Assembly: GCA_036426205.1 (NCBI GenBank)
Contig: WSYH01002476.1
Coordinates: forward strand, 1 to 64,000
Reading direction: 5' to 3'
Source of the DNA: Ascaphus truei
Lineage: Eukaryota; Chordata; Amphibia; Anura; Ascaphidae
Length of the DNA stretch: 64,000 bases
A model generated the notes under the pieces. The model saw nothing but the letters and a program-made list of their open reading frames with translations, was not told the origin of the DNA and did no database searches. Shown one piece after another: positions 22,186 to 31,097 of the stretch (the first letter of the stretch is position 1; each line of letters begins with the position of its first letter). The translations under genes were made by a program, and so were the position numbers.

Positions 22186-22279
22186 CGGTCGTAATTTATA
22201 TATGCCAAAAGGGCTGCTATAATTACCACTGCTCCGAGCACACTACAAAGTAGTAGCATTTTTATCTTTGAGGTGATCA
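22186..22279 (-). other. Candidate exon coding a membrane-spanning helix (copy a)
   Basis: Reverse-strand segment of 94 nt bounded by a polypyrimidine tract with TATACAG acceptor (just above 22,279) and a GTAAAT donor (just below 22,186). Read with phase 1 at the start and phase 2 at the end it codes charged residues (Lys, Lys) followed by about 20 hydrophobic residues ending Y-I-N-Y-D. The helix resembles those coded by copies at 31,098 and 52,480, with the same phases and one extra codon. A positively charged N-side would suit a type II membrane protein or signal anchor. The gene is not recognised and no other exons were found. Confidence 0.45.
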
Positions 22280-22339
22280 CTGTATAAAGAAGAAAAATCT
22301 TGGTTATTACCTGTGAGCAATGCACCCCACTCCCCACCA

Positions 22340-22600
22340 GATATTGGGTAAATGGGATATGGGATTTAACCCTTCAGCGCCAAGGCGGCCCGGCAGCACA
22401 GGTGAGGGATTCCTAAGCGAGACTGACCTTTTAACCCTTTAATCACATCAGTGTCATTAGGTCCCTTTGATCCTACCTGGGACTGACCCTTTAATGCATT
22501 AAACATATCACTGTCATTAGGTCACTTTGCTCCTTAGTAGGACAGACCCTTTAATCCATTAAATACATCACTGTCATTAGGGCACATAGGATGAATAAAA
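22340..22600. repeat. 60-bp tandem repeat (copy a)
   Basis: Three or so units with GACTGACCCTTTAA and CTGTCATTAGGTCACTTTG. The same repeat occurs at 31,321-31,500 (exact 60-bp spacing of ATTAGGTCAC at 31,371, 31,431 and 31,491), at 52,700-52,880, and partly at 51,106-51,180. Confidence 0.8.
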
Positions 22601-22669
22601 TGATTAAATTCCACAGAATCTACAGCATATGTTACACTCCCCCTGTCGCCAATTGTTTTGCTAAATGTA

Positions 22670-22745
22670 CCCATGCCTCCTCTACGATCACTACACAATG
22701 CCCCCTCTACTATCACTACACCATGTCACCCTCTACTATCACTAC
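22670..22745 (+). repeat. 25-bp satellite seed (about three units)
   Basis: Three units of the CTACTATCACTACACCATGC... repeat that is greatly expanded at 31,565 and 52,940. It lies at the same place relative to the 60-bp repeat as in the expanded copies. Confidence 0.8.
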
Positions 22746-22945
22746 TCCGCACATGCGCTAACTGCAATGGCTGCCGTGATTCCCTCAGCGCATGCGCCCG
22801 CACGGCAAACATGGCAGCGCCCTGCAGAGAGAGCCGCAAGAGCCTCCGGCGATTCCGTCGCCCGCCGCAACTACCCGCAGCCCCCCTTCGCACAACCAGC
22901 ACCTGCTGAGCACTCGCACCTTCTCGCGTGCATTGGAGGTGAGGG
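22746..22945 (+). promoter_or_regulatory. CpG-island promoter and first-exon candidate (copy a)
   Basis: CpG-rich with two NRF1-type sites (CGCACATGCGCT at 22,748 and AGCGCATGCGCC at 22,787), a YY1-type AAACATGGCAGC at 22,806, and a donor GGAG/GTGAGG at 22,939. The same order, with better conserved sites, is at 29,682-29,846. It points to a TATA-less housekeeping-type promoter reading rightwards. No coding exon downstream was identified, and an LTR is inserted 34 bp after the donor. Confidence 0.5.
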
Positions 22946-22972
22946 GAACAAGGGGAAAGCCCAGAGGGGGAC

Positions 22973-23469
22973 TGTTGCAGTGTACATGCAACTTCACACG
23001 CGGGTTCTTTGGATAAGGCTTATTTATTTTATCCTTAAAACATACAGCACACCAAAAACAAATAGCTTCTCATCAGCAAACAAAGAAAAATAGCTTATCT
23101 TCAGCATGTAAACAAAACAGGTTTTCTTCAGTGTGCAGGACACAACAGTTCATCAAAATGTACTTTGCAAACAGACCTTAAATGAAGCTGTTCTCTCTCC
23201 AGAGTTTTCAGGTATTTCCCTGCTTCAGACAGCATACAAAAAGACAGACCTTATAGCAGTAATCTCTTCAGTAACTCACTCCTGTCTGCTGACCAGCTAG
23301 GCTGCATGTGTGAACATCCTGGTGTTTTTAACACACCTTGATTAGGCAGCTGGGATTCAACTAATTGCCATGAGCTTCCCAGCTGAAGTTAACCTCATCA
23401 CTGCTGCACTGCAGACTAAACATATGTCTGCCAGGCATATAGCTGGTGGCTTTTATTTACCCTGTCACA
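22973..23469 (-). mobile_element. Solo LTR with 5-bp target duplication
   Basis: On the reverse strand it begins TGTGACAGGG at 23,469 and ends CTGCAACA at 22,973 (497 bp, TG...CA), with an AATAAA signal near its 3' end (about 23,025). GGGAC flanks it on both sides (22,968-22,972 and 23,470-23,474). The paralogous sequence at 29,871-29,890 reads GAGGGGGACCCTGGCTA with one GGGAC and no LTR, an empty site. A 5-bp duplication fits Ty3/gypsy or retroviral integration. The family is not identified. A GC-rich purine stretch lies upstream on the LTR strand, so a 3' LTR of a truncated element is a weaker alternative. Confidence 0.75.
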
Positions 23470-23474
23470 GGGAC

Positions 23475-24085
23475 CCTGGCTAAATCCTCCCCCTGGTGAT
23501 AAATACCAATGTCCCTGCTTGGGAACAGCGTAACACAACATAAGTTTACACAATAAAAATGCAAGGCATAATATGTACAACTTTTCACATGCACTTTAAA
23601 CCAGATTACATAACTCCGTAAACATATTTAGAACCGAGGCCAGCTTAGCTGTAGCTGGCTACTGAGACTCAGTGGGGGTGCCCCTAACTGATCGTAAGCC
23701 ATTCTAGTGGGAGGGCCTCACTCTTTGATTCCTGCGAGTCTCTGTCTCTGTACTGTAGCTTCGTCGTAAGAGAGATGATCTGGAGCTTGAGCCCCGACTC
23801 TCTCATAATGGGTGAATCGAGCTGAACAAAGTCTCTGCTTGATTGAACAAAGTCTCTATTGGGCACAAAACTGGGACGTTTGGGGTCGAGGGGGCGACTT
23901 GTTAAAGCCGCAGGTGAGGGGACTTCAGGCTCAGGCCCATTACCCGGCGCTCCTTCAGGAGGTGCCCACCAGTATCCGGTGGAATCGGTGGAGGTTCCCT
24001 CCAAAGGGTCTTGATTACTTTCAGTTATTGAAACAGGAGTCTCTGCAGACTCTTCGGGCTCAGTATTGGTTACACCTCCCTATAA
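23475..24085 (-). other. Unassigned region with a reverse-strand open frame
   Basis: An open frame on the reverse strand (23,684-24,004) codes a Pro/Ser/Glu-rich stretch with no recognised domain. It could be part of a retroelement gag or a chance frame. The rest (23,475-23,680) is A/T-rich with no feature seen. Confidence 0.3.
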
Positions 24086-24202
24086 CTTCTCTATTGTTCC
24101 ATATAACCAATCTCTATAGCTCCTACAGTTCTCTGGTCGTTAGGCGTTTTTTTTTCTTGTTAGGCGGTTTTTTTTCTCTCATCGTTAGGCGGTTTTTTCC
24201 CC

Positions 24203-24316
24203 CTCTCGTTTGTTGAGTTTTTTTTTCTCTCGTTTGTTGTTTTTTCTCTCGTTTCTTATTAATCAAACGAGAGAAAAAACAACAAACGAGAGAGAAAAAA
24301 AAACAACAAACGAGAG
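24203..24316. repeat. Palindrome with ~52-bp arms
   Basis: The left arm, built from CTCTCGTTTGTTG and T runs, is mirrored by a right arm of AAACGAGAGAAAAAAC units around CTTATTAATC at 24,255-24,264. A few bases differ near the outer ends. A similar left arm without the right arm is at about 24,740-24,825. It should fold as a strong hairpin. Confidence 0.75.
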
Positions 24317-24429
24317 AAAAAACAACAATCTCCTCCTCCATCTTTCCTCCATCCTTCTCTTCTTTGAATTTCCTCCTCAATTTGAATTGTCACACTGCGT
24401 TATTTCTAAAACATAACATTCCATCAGTT

Positions 24430-24720
24430 ACATTACTCCATATAACCTCTCCCTATAACTCCTCCTATTGCTCCATATAACCTCTCCCTATATCTCCTCC
24501 TATTGCTCCATATAACCTCTCCCTATAACTCCTCCTATTGCTCCATATAACCTCTCCCTATAACTCCTCCTACTGTATTACTCCATGTAACTCCTCCCTA
24601 TATCTCCACCTTTTACTGCATGTAATACCTCCCTATAACTTCTCTACTTCCATATAACCAATTTCTATAGCTCCTACTGTTCCATATAACCAACCTCTAT
24701 AGCTCCTACAGTTCTCTCGT
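24430..24720 (+). repeat. 35-bp minisatellite (best-preserved array)
   Basis: Consecutive, nearly identical 35-bp units between 24,440 and 24,575 define the consensus of the family, with CTCCATATAACCTCTCCC followed by TATAACTCCTCCTATTG. Confidence 0.9.
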
Positions 24721-24922
24721 TGTTAGGCGTTTTTTTTTCCTCTCGTCGTTAGGCGTTTTTTTTCTCTCGTTTGGCGGTTTTTTTCTCTCCTTTGTTGTTT
24801 TTTCTCACGTTTCTTATCAATCAAACTCCTCCTCCAGCATCTTTCCTCCATCCTGCTTCTCCTCTTCTTTCTTTGAATTTCCTCCCCAATTTGAATTATG
24901 TCCCACTTTGTTATTTCTAAAG

Positions 24923-25320
24923 CCGAGGTGGGCAACCTTGTCGCCATTCGCCACTTGTGGAGAATTGGCAATCAAAGTGTGGCGAATTATAGTTTCCCAG
25001 TGTAATGGGAAGCGTGGCGGGCAAGCGCGAGTCCCGCGGGAAGCGCGAACCCCTTGGCAAGTGCGAGTACGCCGGCAGTGACGGCACTAGTGCAGAGGGG
25101 ACGGGCCGCGGACGGTGGCCGGGAGGTGATCGGAGGAGAAAGAACCAATGAGAGAACAGTGGGGGGGGAGCACACTCCCCGGCAGCGAACGCGCCACAGA
25201 CTCCTGTTTCGGTGCTGTGCTAGGCAAGGTAAGAAGCAAGAAGCTGGCTCGAGATGATCATGATATTGGGGGGGGGGGGGCATGATGGGAAATGAGATGA
25301 TGAGGGGGGAAATGAGATGA
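24923..25320 (+). mobile_element. hAT-like element, left part only
   Basis: Starts CCGAGGTGGGCAACC. It carries the CpG core with AACCAATGAG (25,144) and AAG/GTAAGAAG (about 25,228), then a G run. It breaks off at about 25,320 instead of reaching the GGTTGCCCACCCCTG end. Confidence 0.55.
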
Positions 25321-25680
25321 TACCGGTTGTAGAGATAGAGTGATGAATGCCTTGCCGAGGTCAGGGAGTGGAGAGTGGAGATATGTCGTAGTCCAAGCCG
25401 TGTTCAAGGGGTTACCAGAGTGAGCGTTGTCCAAGGGGTGCCGAGATCGAGAGCCAGAGGGGGTAGTCGTACAAGCCGCGTCAGAACCTGTGAAACCACT
25501 GAGAGAATCCAGAAGTACTTCCATACAGAGACTATGTCGAGCGGCGAGTGATGGGAAGCACAGGCATAATAAAGCTGGGCAGGCCAATGGGAAAAGGGGG
25601 CAGGCCTGGAGGACTGCAAGGAGTCTTCCCTAATAGGAGGGAGGTGTTACAGCCCAGCTGAGTGTAATCCTTGATTTGCA
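25321..25680. other. Unclassified repeat-like segment
   Basis: Unrelated to the tandem units. Open frames on both strands are short. No domain recognised. It borders the downstream side of the Ty3/gypsy remnant. Confidence 0.3.
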
Positions 25681-26000
25681 TGGAACTGTGTGATGCTTGG
25701 GGGTGACGCCTCACTGCAGGAGCAGTGGTTAAAAGTGCTCTGTTAGGCGTGTGCTCTGTAAGCTGGGAATGCATGCACATAACGTCTGAGGCTGGCGTGC
25801 GTGTAGGTGTGCATGCAGGAGGGCGTGGGCGCGCCCGGCGCTGAGCAGAGGAATCGCCGAGGAGAGTGATCCCGCGACAGCGGCAGGGGCGAGGAGCCGT
25901 GGAGGCCGGTAAGGCAGGATTGTTTTGTGTGTCCAGGGGCTCCCTGCGGAGAGGGAGTGCTCTGTGTGGAAAGCGAGGAGAACGCCGATTCCTGACAATC
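25681..26000 (-). pseudogene. Ty3/gypsy remnant, region after protease
   Basis: Reverse-strand sequence following the protease frame. The frame spanning 26,113-25,532 starts with residues such as EWRTSIPERVMVSIQNLSP, which look like the linker after a retropepsin, but it then becomes Pro/Arg-rich and no reverse transcriptase motif follows. The element appears truncated before pol. Confidence 0.4.
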
Positions 26001-27017
26001 CTACCCAGTCTCTGACCGATTTCCAATGGCACTGGATGCGGTGAGAGGTTCTGGATGGATACCATAACTCTCTCCGGAATGGAGGTTCTCCACTCCCGTA
26101 TCTCTGGAACCATCTTGTGCCCTCTTTTGATGTCCTTCTCGGAGGTGGTCTATAGAGAAGTATCGATCGTCTTCGTTACGGTTTGGATAGGCAGTGACTG
26201 CTTCCATGCGCCTCACTCCCCCTGGTGGAATCGCGATCAACCCCTCCGTGTGATTGAAGATTTCTCCATAATCCTCTTCTGTCGCGACCCCGTAGCACTT
26301 TTCTTTGAGTACCGGATGGATACGTAGAGAAGATAGTGGCAGTTCACCCGTCTCGTGAAGATACGCCCGAATTACTTCCCTCACCACATCGGCGTTTGTC
26401 CCCAATATGATGGGGGAACATGGGTGTTCTCGGGGCTCAGGACATATCAGGGCCTCAACTTCCATGGGATGGGTCTTGTTCGTGTTTAACTGAGGTATGT
26501 CCATTCGTACTTGCACCACACCTTCAATGGGGTAGTCCTCGTTACTCAGACCGCACAGCTTCATCTTGGCCGCCAACTGCAAGGGCAGATGATTAAGATA
26601 TTGATCATAGATGAGCCGGTCGATGATGGTCACCTGGGACCCGGTATCCAGCAAGGCCGACGCATATACGCCTTCCACGTGGACCAGGATGAGGGCGGTC
26701 GGTCCCACTCTACTGTAAACGTCCTGTTGGGTTGCTTCGTCAGGGCAGTCCTCCGGTTCATTCTCCGCCAGCTCCAGTATGGTTGCAAGAGATTGTGGCG
26801 CTTTTAGACGTAAGGGTTGCGCCTCTACGACGTAGGACTTGGCCACCCCGGTGATGGGTGCGTTGGACTTTGGGCAGTTCCTAGAGACATGACCGGGTCG
26901 GTCACAATGATAGCAGCGGATATCCTTCTGGCCCTTGAGGGCAGGATTAGAAGCCAAACTCCTGGTTTCATTGGGGGCGGAAACAGGCACCACGGGGAAG
27001 AGAGATATCTTCGGCAC
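26001..27017 (-). CDS. Ty3/gypsy Gag-Pro open frame (zinc knuckle plus retropepsin)
   Basis: A 338-residue open frame. Near residues 35-48 it has a CCHC zinc knuckle (CYHCDRPGHVSRNC), the nucleic-acid-binding end of Gag. Around residues 110-130 is an aspartic protease active site (ALLDTGSQVTIID), and further on a flap-like IILGTNADVV. Gag-derived capsid sequence lies upstream in other frames (27,261-28,173), so the Met at 27,017 is an internal one. The frame ends before any reverse transcriptase. It is open over more than 1 kb although neighbouring parts are frameshifted. Retrotransposon origin is clear; use as a host protein is not supported. Confidence 0.8.
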   Translation of the reverse strand: MPKISLFPVVPVSAPNETRSLASNPALKGQKDIRCYHCDRPGHVSRNCPKSNAPITGVAKSYVVEAQPLRLKAPQSLATILELAENEPEDCPDEATQQDVYSRVGPTALILVHVEGVYASALLDTGSQVTIIDRLIYDQYLNHLPLQLAAKMKLCGLSNEDYPIEGVVQVRMDIPQLNTNKTHPMEVEALICPEPREHPCSPIILGTNADVVREVIRAYLHETGELPLSSLRIHPVLKEKCYGVATEEDYGEIFNHTEGLIAIPPGGVRRMEAVTAYPNRNEDDRYFSIDHLREGHQKRAQDGSRDTGVENLHSGESYGIHPEPLTASSAIGNRSETG

Positions 27018-28173
27018 CTTTCGCCTCTTTAGGCCTCGAGGCCTTTGCTTCCTTGGTCTCTTCCTTACATGATTCTTTCAGTTTCTTAGGGGCATGCAGA
27101 CATGTATAAGCATCATGCCCTTTCACCACGCTCAGTAGATCTTCCACCGTAGGAGGCTCACCTTGTAGCAAGAAGCATTGAATCATTATAACACTATGAT
27201 GGATGGTTATAGCCCCTCACAGGAAATGTTTTCGGCGGTACTAATTTACTTCGCAGGCTTTCATGATTTTGTGAGAGCGTAGGTCCCACAAAACCAGCTG
27301 GATCCGCTGAGTAAATTTGGTAGGTCTTCCCCCTCTTTTTGGCAAAGATGATAGTACTTGGACCACAGCTCACTTTCATCATCTTCCACGCCATAGATCC
27401 GTGTCAGTGCAGTCATCAGCTTTTGCGCCTTGACCTCGGTATGCTGATCCCTGTACATCTTCATCATTGTAGATGCGGGAGGTCTCAGACACTCCATTAT
27501 CCTCCGTAAAAAGACAGTGTCTGGGCAGGACCATTCCTCCAGAACTTGCAAGGTGGAGTCCTTCCAGCTTTGAAGGTCTCTTCGCCTGCGGGAGTAGGTT
27601 TTATTCCTGAAAAGTTTGAGCATACGATATTGCTGCGAGGGAGGGGATTCGGTCTTGGTGACTCCCAGCTGCTGTATGGCTTTTGCCAACATTTGTATGT
27701 CGACGGCACATGGGAACTGGGGCTACCCATACTCGAGCGGCAGTTAGAACAGGCTATGACACAGCGTTATCTCCACAAAGGCTCTCTGAGGGCGAGGGAA
27801 ACAGTCGCATAGCAACCTCTTGCAAGTACGTGCGAGAACTACAGGATTTGGATTTTACAGGCATTTCGGGGTAGATAATGGGACACCCGTTACTGAGCGC
27901 TCCATGGAGCCAAAAGTTGGATGGGCCTCCTTCTATTCAATCTTGTTCCCCACTCACTAAAACTGGGCACCACACTCAGTCTGCTTCTGTGCGGCGGCCT
28001 AGGATTTTTGCATCTCGTAGGCCTAGGTACTGACCCAGTAAGAGGCATATGTCATAGGAGGTGTTAGCGGGGACCTGTCCAACAGCAAGCGTCTGTTGAG
28101 GCTGGACTTGCCTCTTCAACGCCCATTCATAAACCTCCTGGCGGGAAGGTAATGATAGGGCGAGCGACATCAT
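27018..28173 (-). pseudogene. Ty3/gypsy gag, PNMA-like, broken by frameshifts
   Basis: Coding traces lie in more than one frame. 28,173-27,976 gives an N-terminal part (about 65 residues, including LPSRQEVYEWALKRQ and DICLLLGQYLGLRDAKI). About 27,620-27,260 gives a capsid part with SGIKPTPAGEETF, LQVLEEWSCPD, RRIMECLRPPA and SELWSKYYHLCQKEGEDLP. The order resembles Gag of the Ty3 elements that gave rise to vertebrate PNMA proteins (N-terminal fold, then capsid). At least three frame changes and stops separate the pieces. Some may be sequencing errors. Confidence 0.75.
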
Positions 28174-28205
28174 TTAGTGACTTAGTTCAGGCACCCCAGG
28201 TCTGA

Positions 28206-28223
28206 ATCTCAGCAGCGCCTCCA
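28206..28223 (-). other. Primer binding site of the Ty3/gypsy element
   Basis: On the reverse strand, after the LTR end ...GGGCTACA and two bases, comes TGGAGGCGCTGCTGAGAT. It matches the complement of the 3' end of a tRNA-Thr at about 15 of 18 positions as I recall that tRNA. The position between LTR and gag is as expected. Confidence 0.5.
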
Positions 28224-28225
28224 AA

Positions 28226-28975
28226 TGTAGCCCTGTTTCCCCCTAAACAGGAAGGCTACCGGTACTGCCGCTATCTGTTGGCTCACAGAGGGCCTATGCG
28301 TCCGCCACTGGGAGCCTGGGGTGATATACTTAACGTCTTGGTGCAGCGCCTCCACCTGCGAAGGATCCCAACGTAGTGGGAGGAGCCCCTCACAGGAGCC
28401 AATAATAATAACACACAGATTATAATAATAACTTTTACTGCAACACATGTGTATCTTGCCGGTTTCTACTAAATGCTAATAAGATACAGCTACCCTCCAA
28501 GCCATGCACGGCCGTACCCACCACCATGTTCCCCACACCGTGTCCTGCTCCCATCCCCATGTGTGAGACAGCGCTGCCCCTTAGAATAAATGTACGGTTG
28601 GTGCACTTGGTGTATTTAGGTACCTGCCGGGTGCTCCAGCACCCGGACGCGCCGACAACAGGGTAGATTGGATCCACTTATCCAGCAATGAAGTCGTCTG
28701 TGATGAGTGCGTCTCCGCTGGGAGTGGTATCCGGTTGGAGGGTCCCACCGTGAAGATAGTCTCTGTGTAGCAGGTGTCTGGTCCCAGACCACCTGTAATC
28801 AGGATGCAGCCACGTCCTGAGTGTGTCCCTAACTTTCAATGCTACAGAGGCAGTGTCCCTATCTTATGGGCCTGTCCCTGTAGTAACCACAAGCTGAGTT
28901 GAGTCGGGGCCTAGCTGGGGCCTACTGGGGGTAATCTGGCCTAGTACAGGGGCAAAGAACAGAAAAACAGGCGCT
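28226..28975 (-). mobile_element. LTR of the Ty3/gypsy element (outer boundary uncertain)
   Basis: The reverse-strand 3' end is fixed at 28,226 by ...CTACA next to the primer binding site. The far end could not be placed because no second LTR was found. The 28,975 limit is a guess set by a change of sequence character. Confidence 0.4.
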
Positions 28976-29136
28976 TACTCAATAGTAAAAGATCTGAATT
29001 GAAATAAAATTATTGCAATAAATTAGAACAAACAATGTTACCGATACATACGGTCCTCTAGATATTGAGAGATGACCTAAATATCCCTTCTGCTTCAACC
29101 CCAAAGACGGACCATCCAAGACCCTTGGTGCAGTAT

Positions 29137-29464
29137 GAGAAACAGAAAAAAGGGGGAGCAAGGGGTTATTGGGGAGGAACCGGATCGTACACGGGCACCG
29201 CAGAGGGGCTCCTTGCTCGTGACTGCACACCAGAACCCACCATCTGTTCAGCACCCACCATCTGTTATTGGCCTGGATGGGCTTGGGAAACTCCAAAGTT
29301 ACCAATCAACATCTGTACTTACACTGGGCCGTGTGAGTATTTTATTATATTATAATCTCCCCCTCCCCCACATAGAGGCATTGTCTTCTTTGGGGCTTGC
29401 CCTACGTTCAGTTTCTACAAGATAGAGTGTTTTAACCCCTTGCTCCCCCTTTTTTCTGTTTCTC
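29137..29464. repeat. Perfect 31-bp inverted repeat
   Basis: The arm at 29,137-29,167 (GAGAAACAG, six A, GGGGG, AGCAAGGGGTT) is exactly the reverse complement of 29,434-29,464. The spacer of 266 bp includes the short direct repeat CACCCACCATCTGTT-like at about 29,236 and 29,252. It may be the termini of an unrecognised element. No target duplication was seen. Confidence 0.7.
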
Positions 29465-29579
29465 TAGTACAGGGTCCCCAGACCCCTACACACATACACC
29501 CTACTCTGATGGCATCCCAGCTCCAACTCCTTGGTCCCCAGCACGCCAAATGTAACAACTCTAGCCGCAGGGGATTGCA

Positions 29580-29890
29580 GCAGCCCCATTGGCTGTGTCC
29601 GATCATGTGTGCTTGCAGCCCTAGTGGCATCTGGGAGTTGTAGTCCCCGCAGAGCATGGCCACCGCGTGCGCCTAGCGTACTGCGCATGCGCTAACTGCA
29701 ATGGCTGCCGCAACTCCCTCTGCGCATGCCCTCGCACGGCAAACATGGTGGCGCCCTGCAGAGAGAGCCACCGGAGCCTTCGGCGATCCCCCCTTTGCAC
29801 CACCAGCGCCTGCCGAACACTCGCGCCTTCCCGCACGCAGAGGGGGTGAGGGGAACAAGGGAAAAGCCCAGAGGGGGACCCTGGCTACAT
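29580..29890. promoter_or_regulatory. CpG-island promoter candidate: CCAAT, ZNF143, NRF1, YY1 and donor (copy b)
   Basis: In order: an inverted CCAAT (CCATTGGCTG near 29,585), a ZNF143/SBF-type site on the reverse strand (GGCATCTGGGAGTTGTAGT at 29,627-29,645), an NRF1 palindrome TGCGCATGCGCT at 29,682, a YY1-type AAACATGGTGGC at 29,741, and a donor GGG/GTGAGG at 29,846. These sites together are characteristic of vertebrate housekeeping, often two-way, promoters. Paralogous to 22,746-22,945. No downstream coding exon was identified. Confidence 0.55.
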
Positions 29891-30235
29891 ATATATGGGG
29901 GGGGGTACGTTTTTTGTATTTGGGGGGTGGGTGAGGATTTTTGGTATGTATTTTGTCGGGAGGATTGTGTGTGTATGTGTGGCCAGGGGGAGGGGGATGA
30001 GTATGAGGAGAGTGGATTGAGGGAGTGGGATTGAATGAGAGTTGGGTAATTGATGGAGGGAGAGTGAGAGGAGTGGGGGTGAGTGAGAAAGAGAGGGGGT
30101 AAGAGTGAGATGGAGAGGAGAGAAATACATGGGAAATGGTGGGGAAATAAAGGAGCAGGCAAGCTATGTGTGCAATGGAGAGCTTGGAAGACGCCGGCAC
30201 GGGAGTGGGCGCTCATAACTCTAGTCCTGGGTCCC
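29891..30235. other. G-rich and GAGTG low-complexity stretch
   Basis: Poly-G near 29,898, then GTGAGAG/GGAGTGGG repeats to about 30,120. From 30,012 on this sequence is duplicated at 51,412. Open frames here are compositional. Confidence 0.5.
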
Positions 30236-30239
30236 GGGG

Positions 30240-30404
30240 AAATCTGTCTGCGGCACTGTGTACAAGTGAAAGTATACGCTTATAGAATATTACATAACCC
30301 ACTAATAAATGTACATGTGAAAGTATACGCTTATAGAATATTACATAACCCACTAATAAGTGTACGAGTGAAACTATACGCTTATAGAATATTACATAAC
30401 TTAC
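30240..30404. repeat. 51-bp tandem repeat next to exon-like segment
   Basis: Three units with TATACGCTTATAGAATATTACATAA (key bases at 30,271, 30,322 and 30,373, spacing 51). The last unit merges with the donor side of the exon-like segment ending at 30,405. Duplicated at 51,660-51,800. Confidence 0.8.
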
Positions 30405-30494
30405 CAGTCATAATTTATATATGCTAAAAAGGCTGATATTATTGCCACAGTTCCTACCAAGCTACATATAAGAAGAATTTTGATCTTAGCAACA
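30405..30494 (-). pseudogene. Candidate membrane-helix exon (copy b), acceptor lost
   Basis: Reverse strand codes Lys-rich start then hydrophobic ICSLVGTVAIISAFLAYINYD, followed by a strong GTAAGTT donor at 30,404. The upstream side joins unrelated CpG sequence and lacks the TATACAG acceptor of copies a and c, so this copy may not be spliced. Duplicated at about 51,803-51,893 with further damage. Confidence 0.4.
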
Positions 30495-31097
30495 GGAGGC
30501 GTGAGTCAGCAAGGACTGCACGTGCGCTCCGTGGAGAGCGGAGGGGGGAGAGCCAGGGGAAGCAGCAGCTCTCCTCTCCGCCGACAGCACGGATCACCCT
30601 CTCTCCCCCACCTCTCCTCCCCCCGTTGCTCACAGGACATCTCCCTCTGCCATCCCATATCTCAGGCAGCAGGAGGCTTGAGTCAGTGAGGACGGCAAGC
30701 GCGCTCCAAGGAGGGGGAGGGGAGAGCCAGGGGCAGCAGTGAGTGCGGGCGGCCAGGTGGAACCCCTGGGACTGCTCCACGCAGTCCCAGGGTTCCGTGG
30801 AGCCCTGGTGAAGAATCACTGTGTATATAATGACGTCACCCTGCCTTGCACTCAGAGACCGCGAGAGGCAATGAGAGCCAGGGCCCGCACCGTTGTCAGG
30901 CAATGAGTGCCAATGACAGCCAAGGCCCACCCCGCAGTCATCCAATGGGAGAGCTTGACAGCCAATGACAGTCAATGAGAGCGCGCACAAACCCACAGAT
31001 AAACATCGTTTGAGTTTTATATATATATATAGATTACATAACTCATTAATAAGTATACAAGTGAAACTATACGCTTATAGAATATTACATAACTTAC
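30495..31097. promoter_or_regulatory. CpG region, hairpin and TATA-CRE module (copy 3)
   Basis: Two related GC-rich blocks (about 30,490-30,560 and 30,668-30,735, both ending GGGGAGAGCCAGGGG), then a hairpin with CTGGGACTGC / GCAGTCCCAG arms at about 30,764-30,791, then TATATAA at 30,824 abutting TGACGTCA at 30,831, several CCAAT-type boxes (30,910-30,980) and a (TA)n tract. Duplicated at 51,893-52,480. Confidence 0.5.

Noticed and set aside
23684..24004. Reverse-strand 106-residue frame as a host gene
   Set aside because: Pro/Ser-rich without recognised domain and possibly retroelement-derived; left as unassigned.
29673..30216. Reverse-strand frames of about 175 residues rich in Pro/Ser/His/Thr
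   Set aside because: They run over GAGTG low-complexity sequence; no domain, and they are broken in the duplicate at 51,412.
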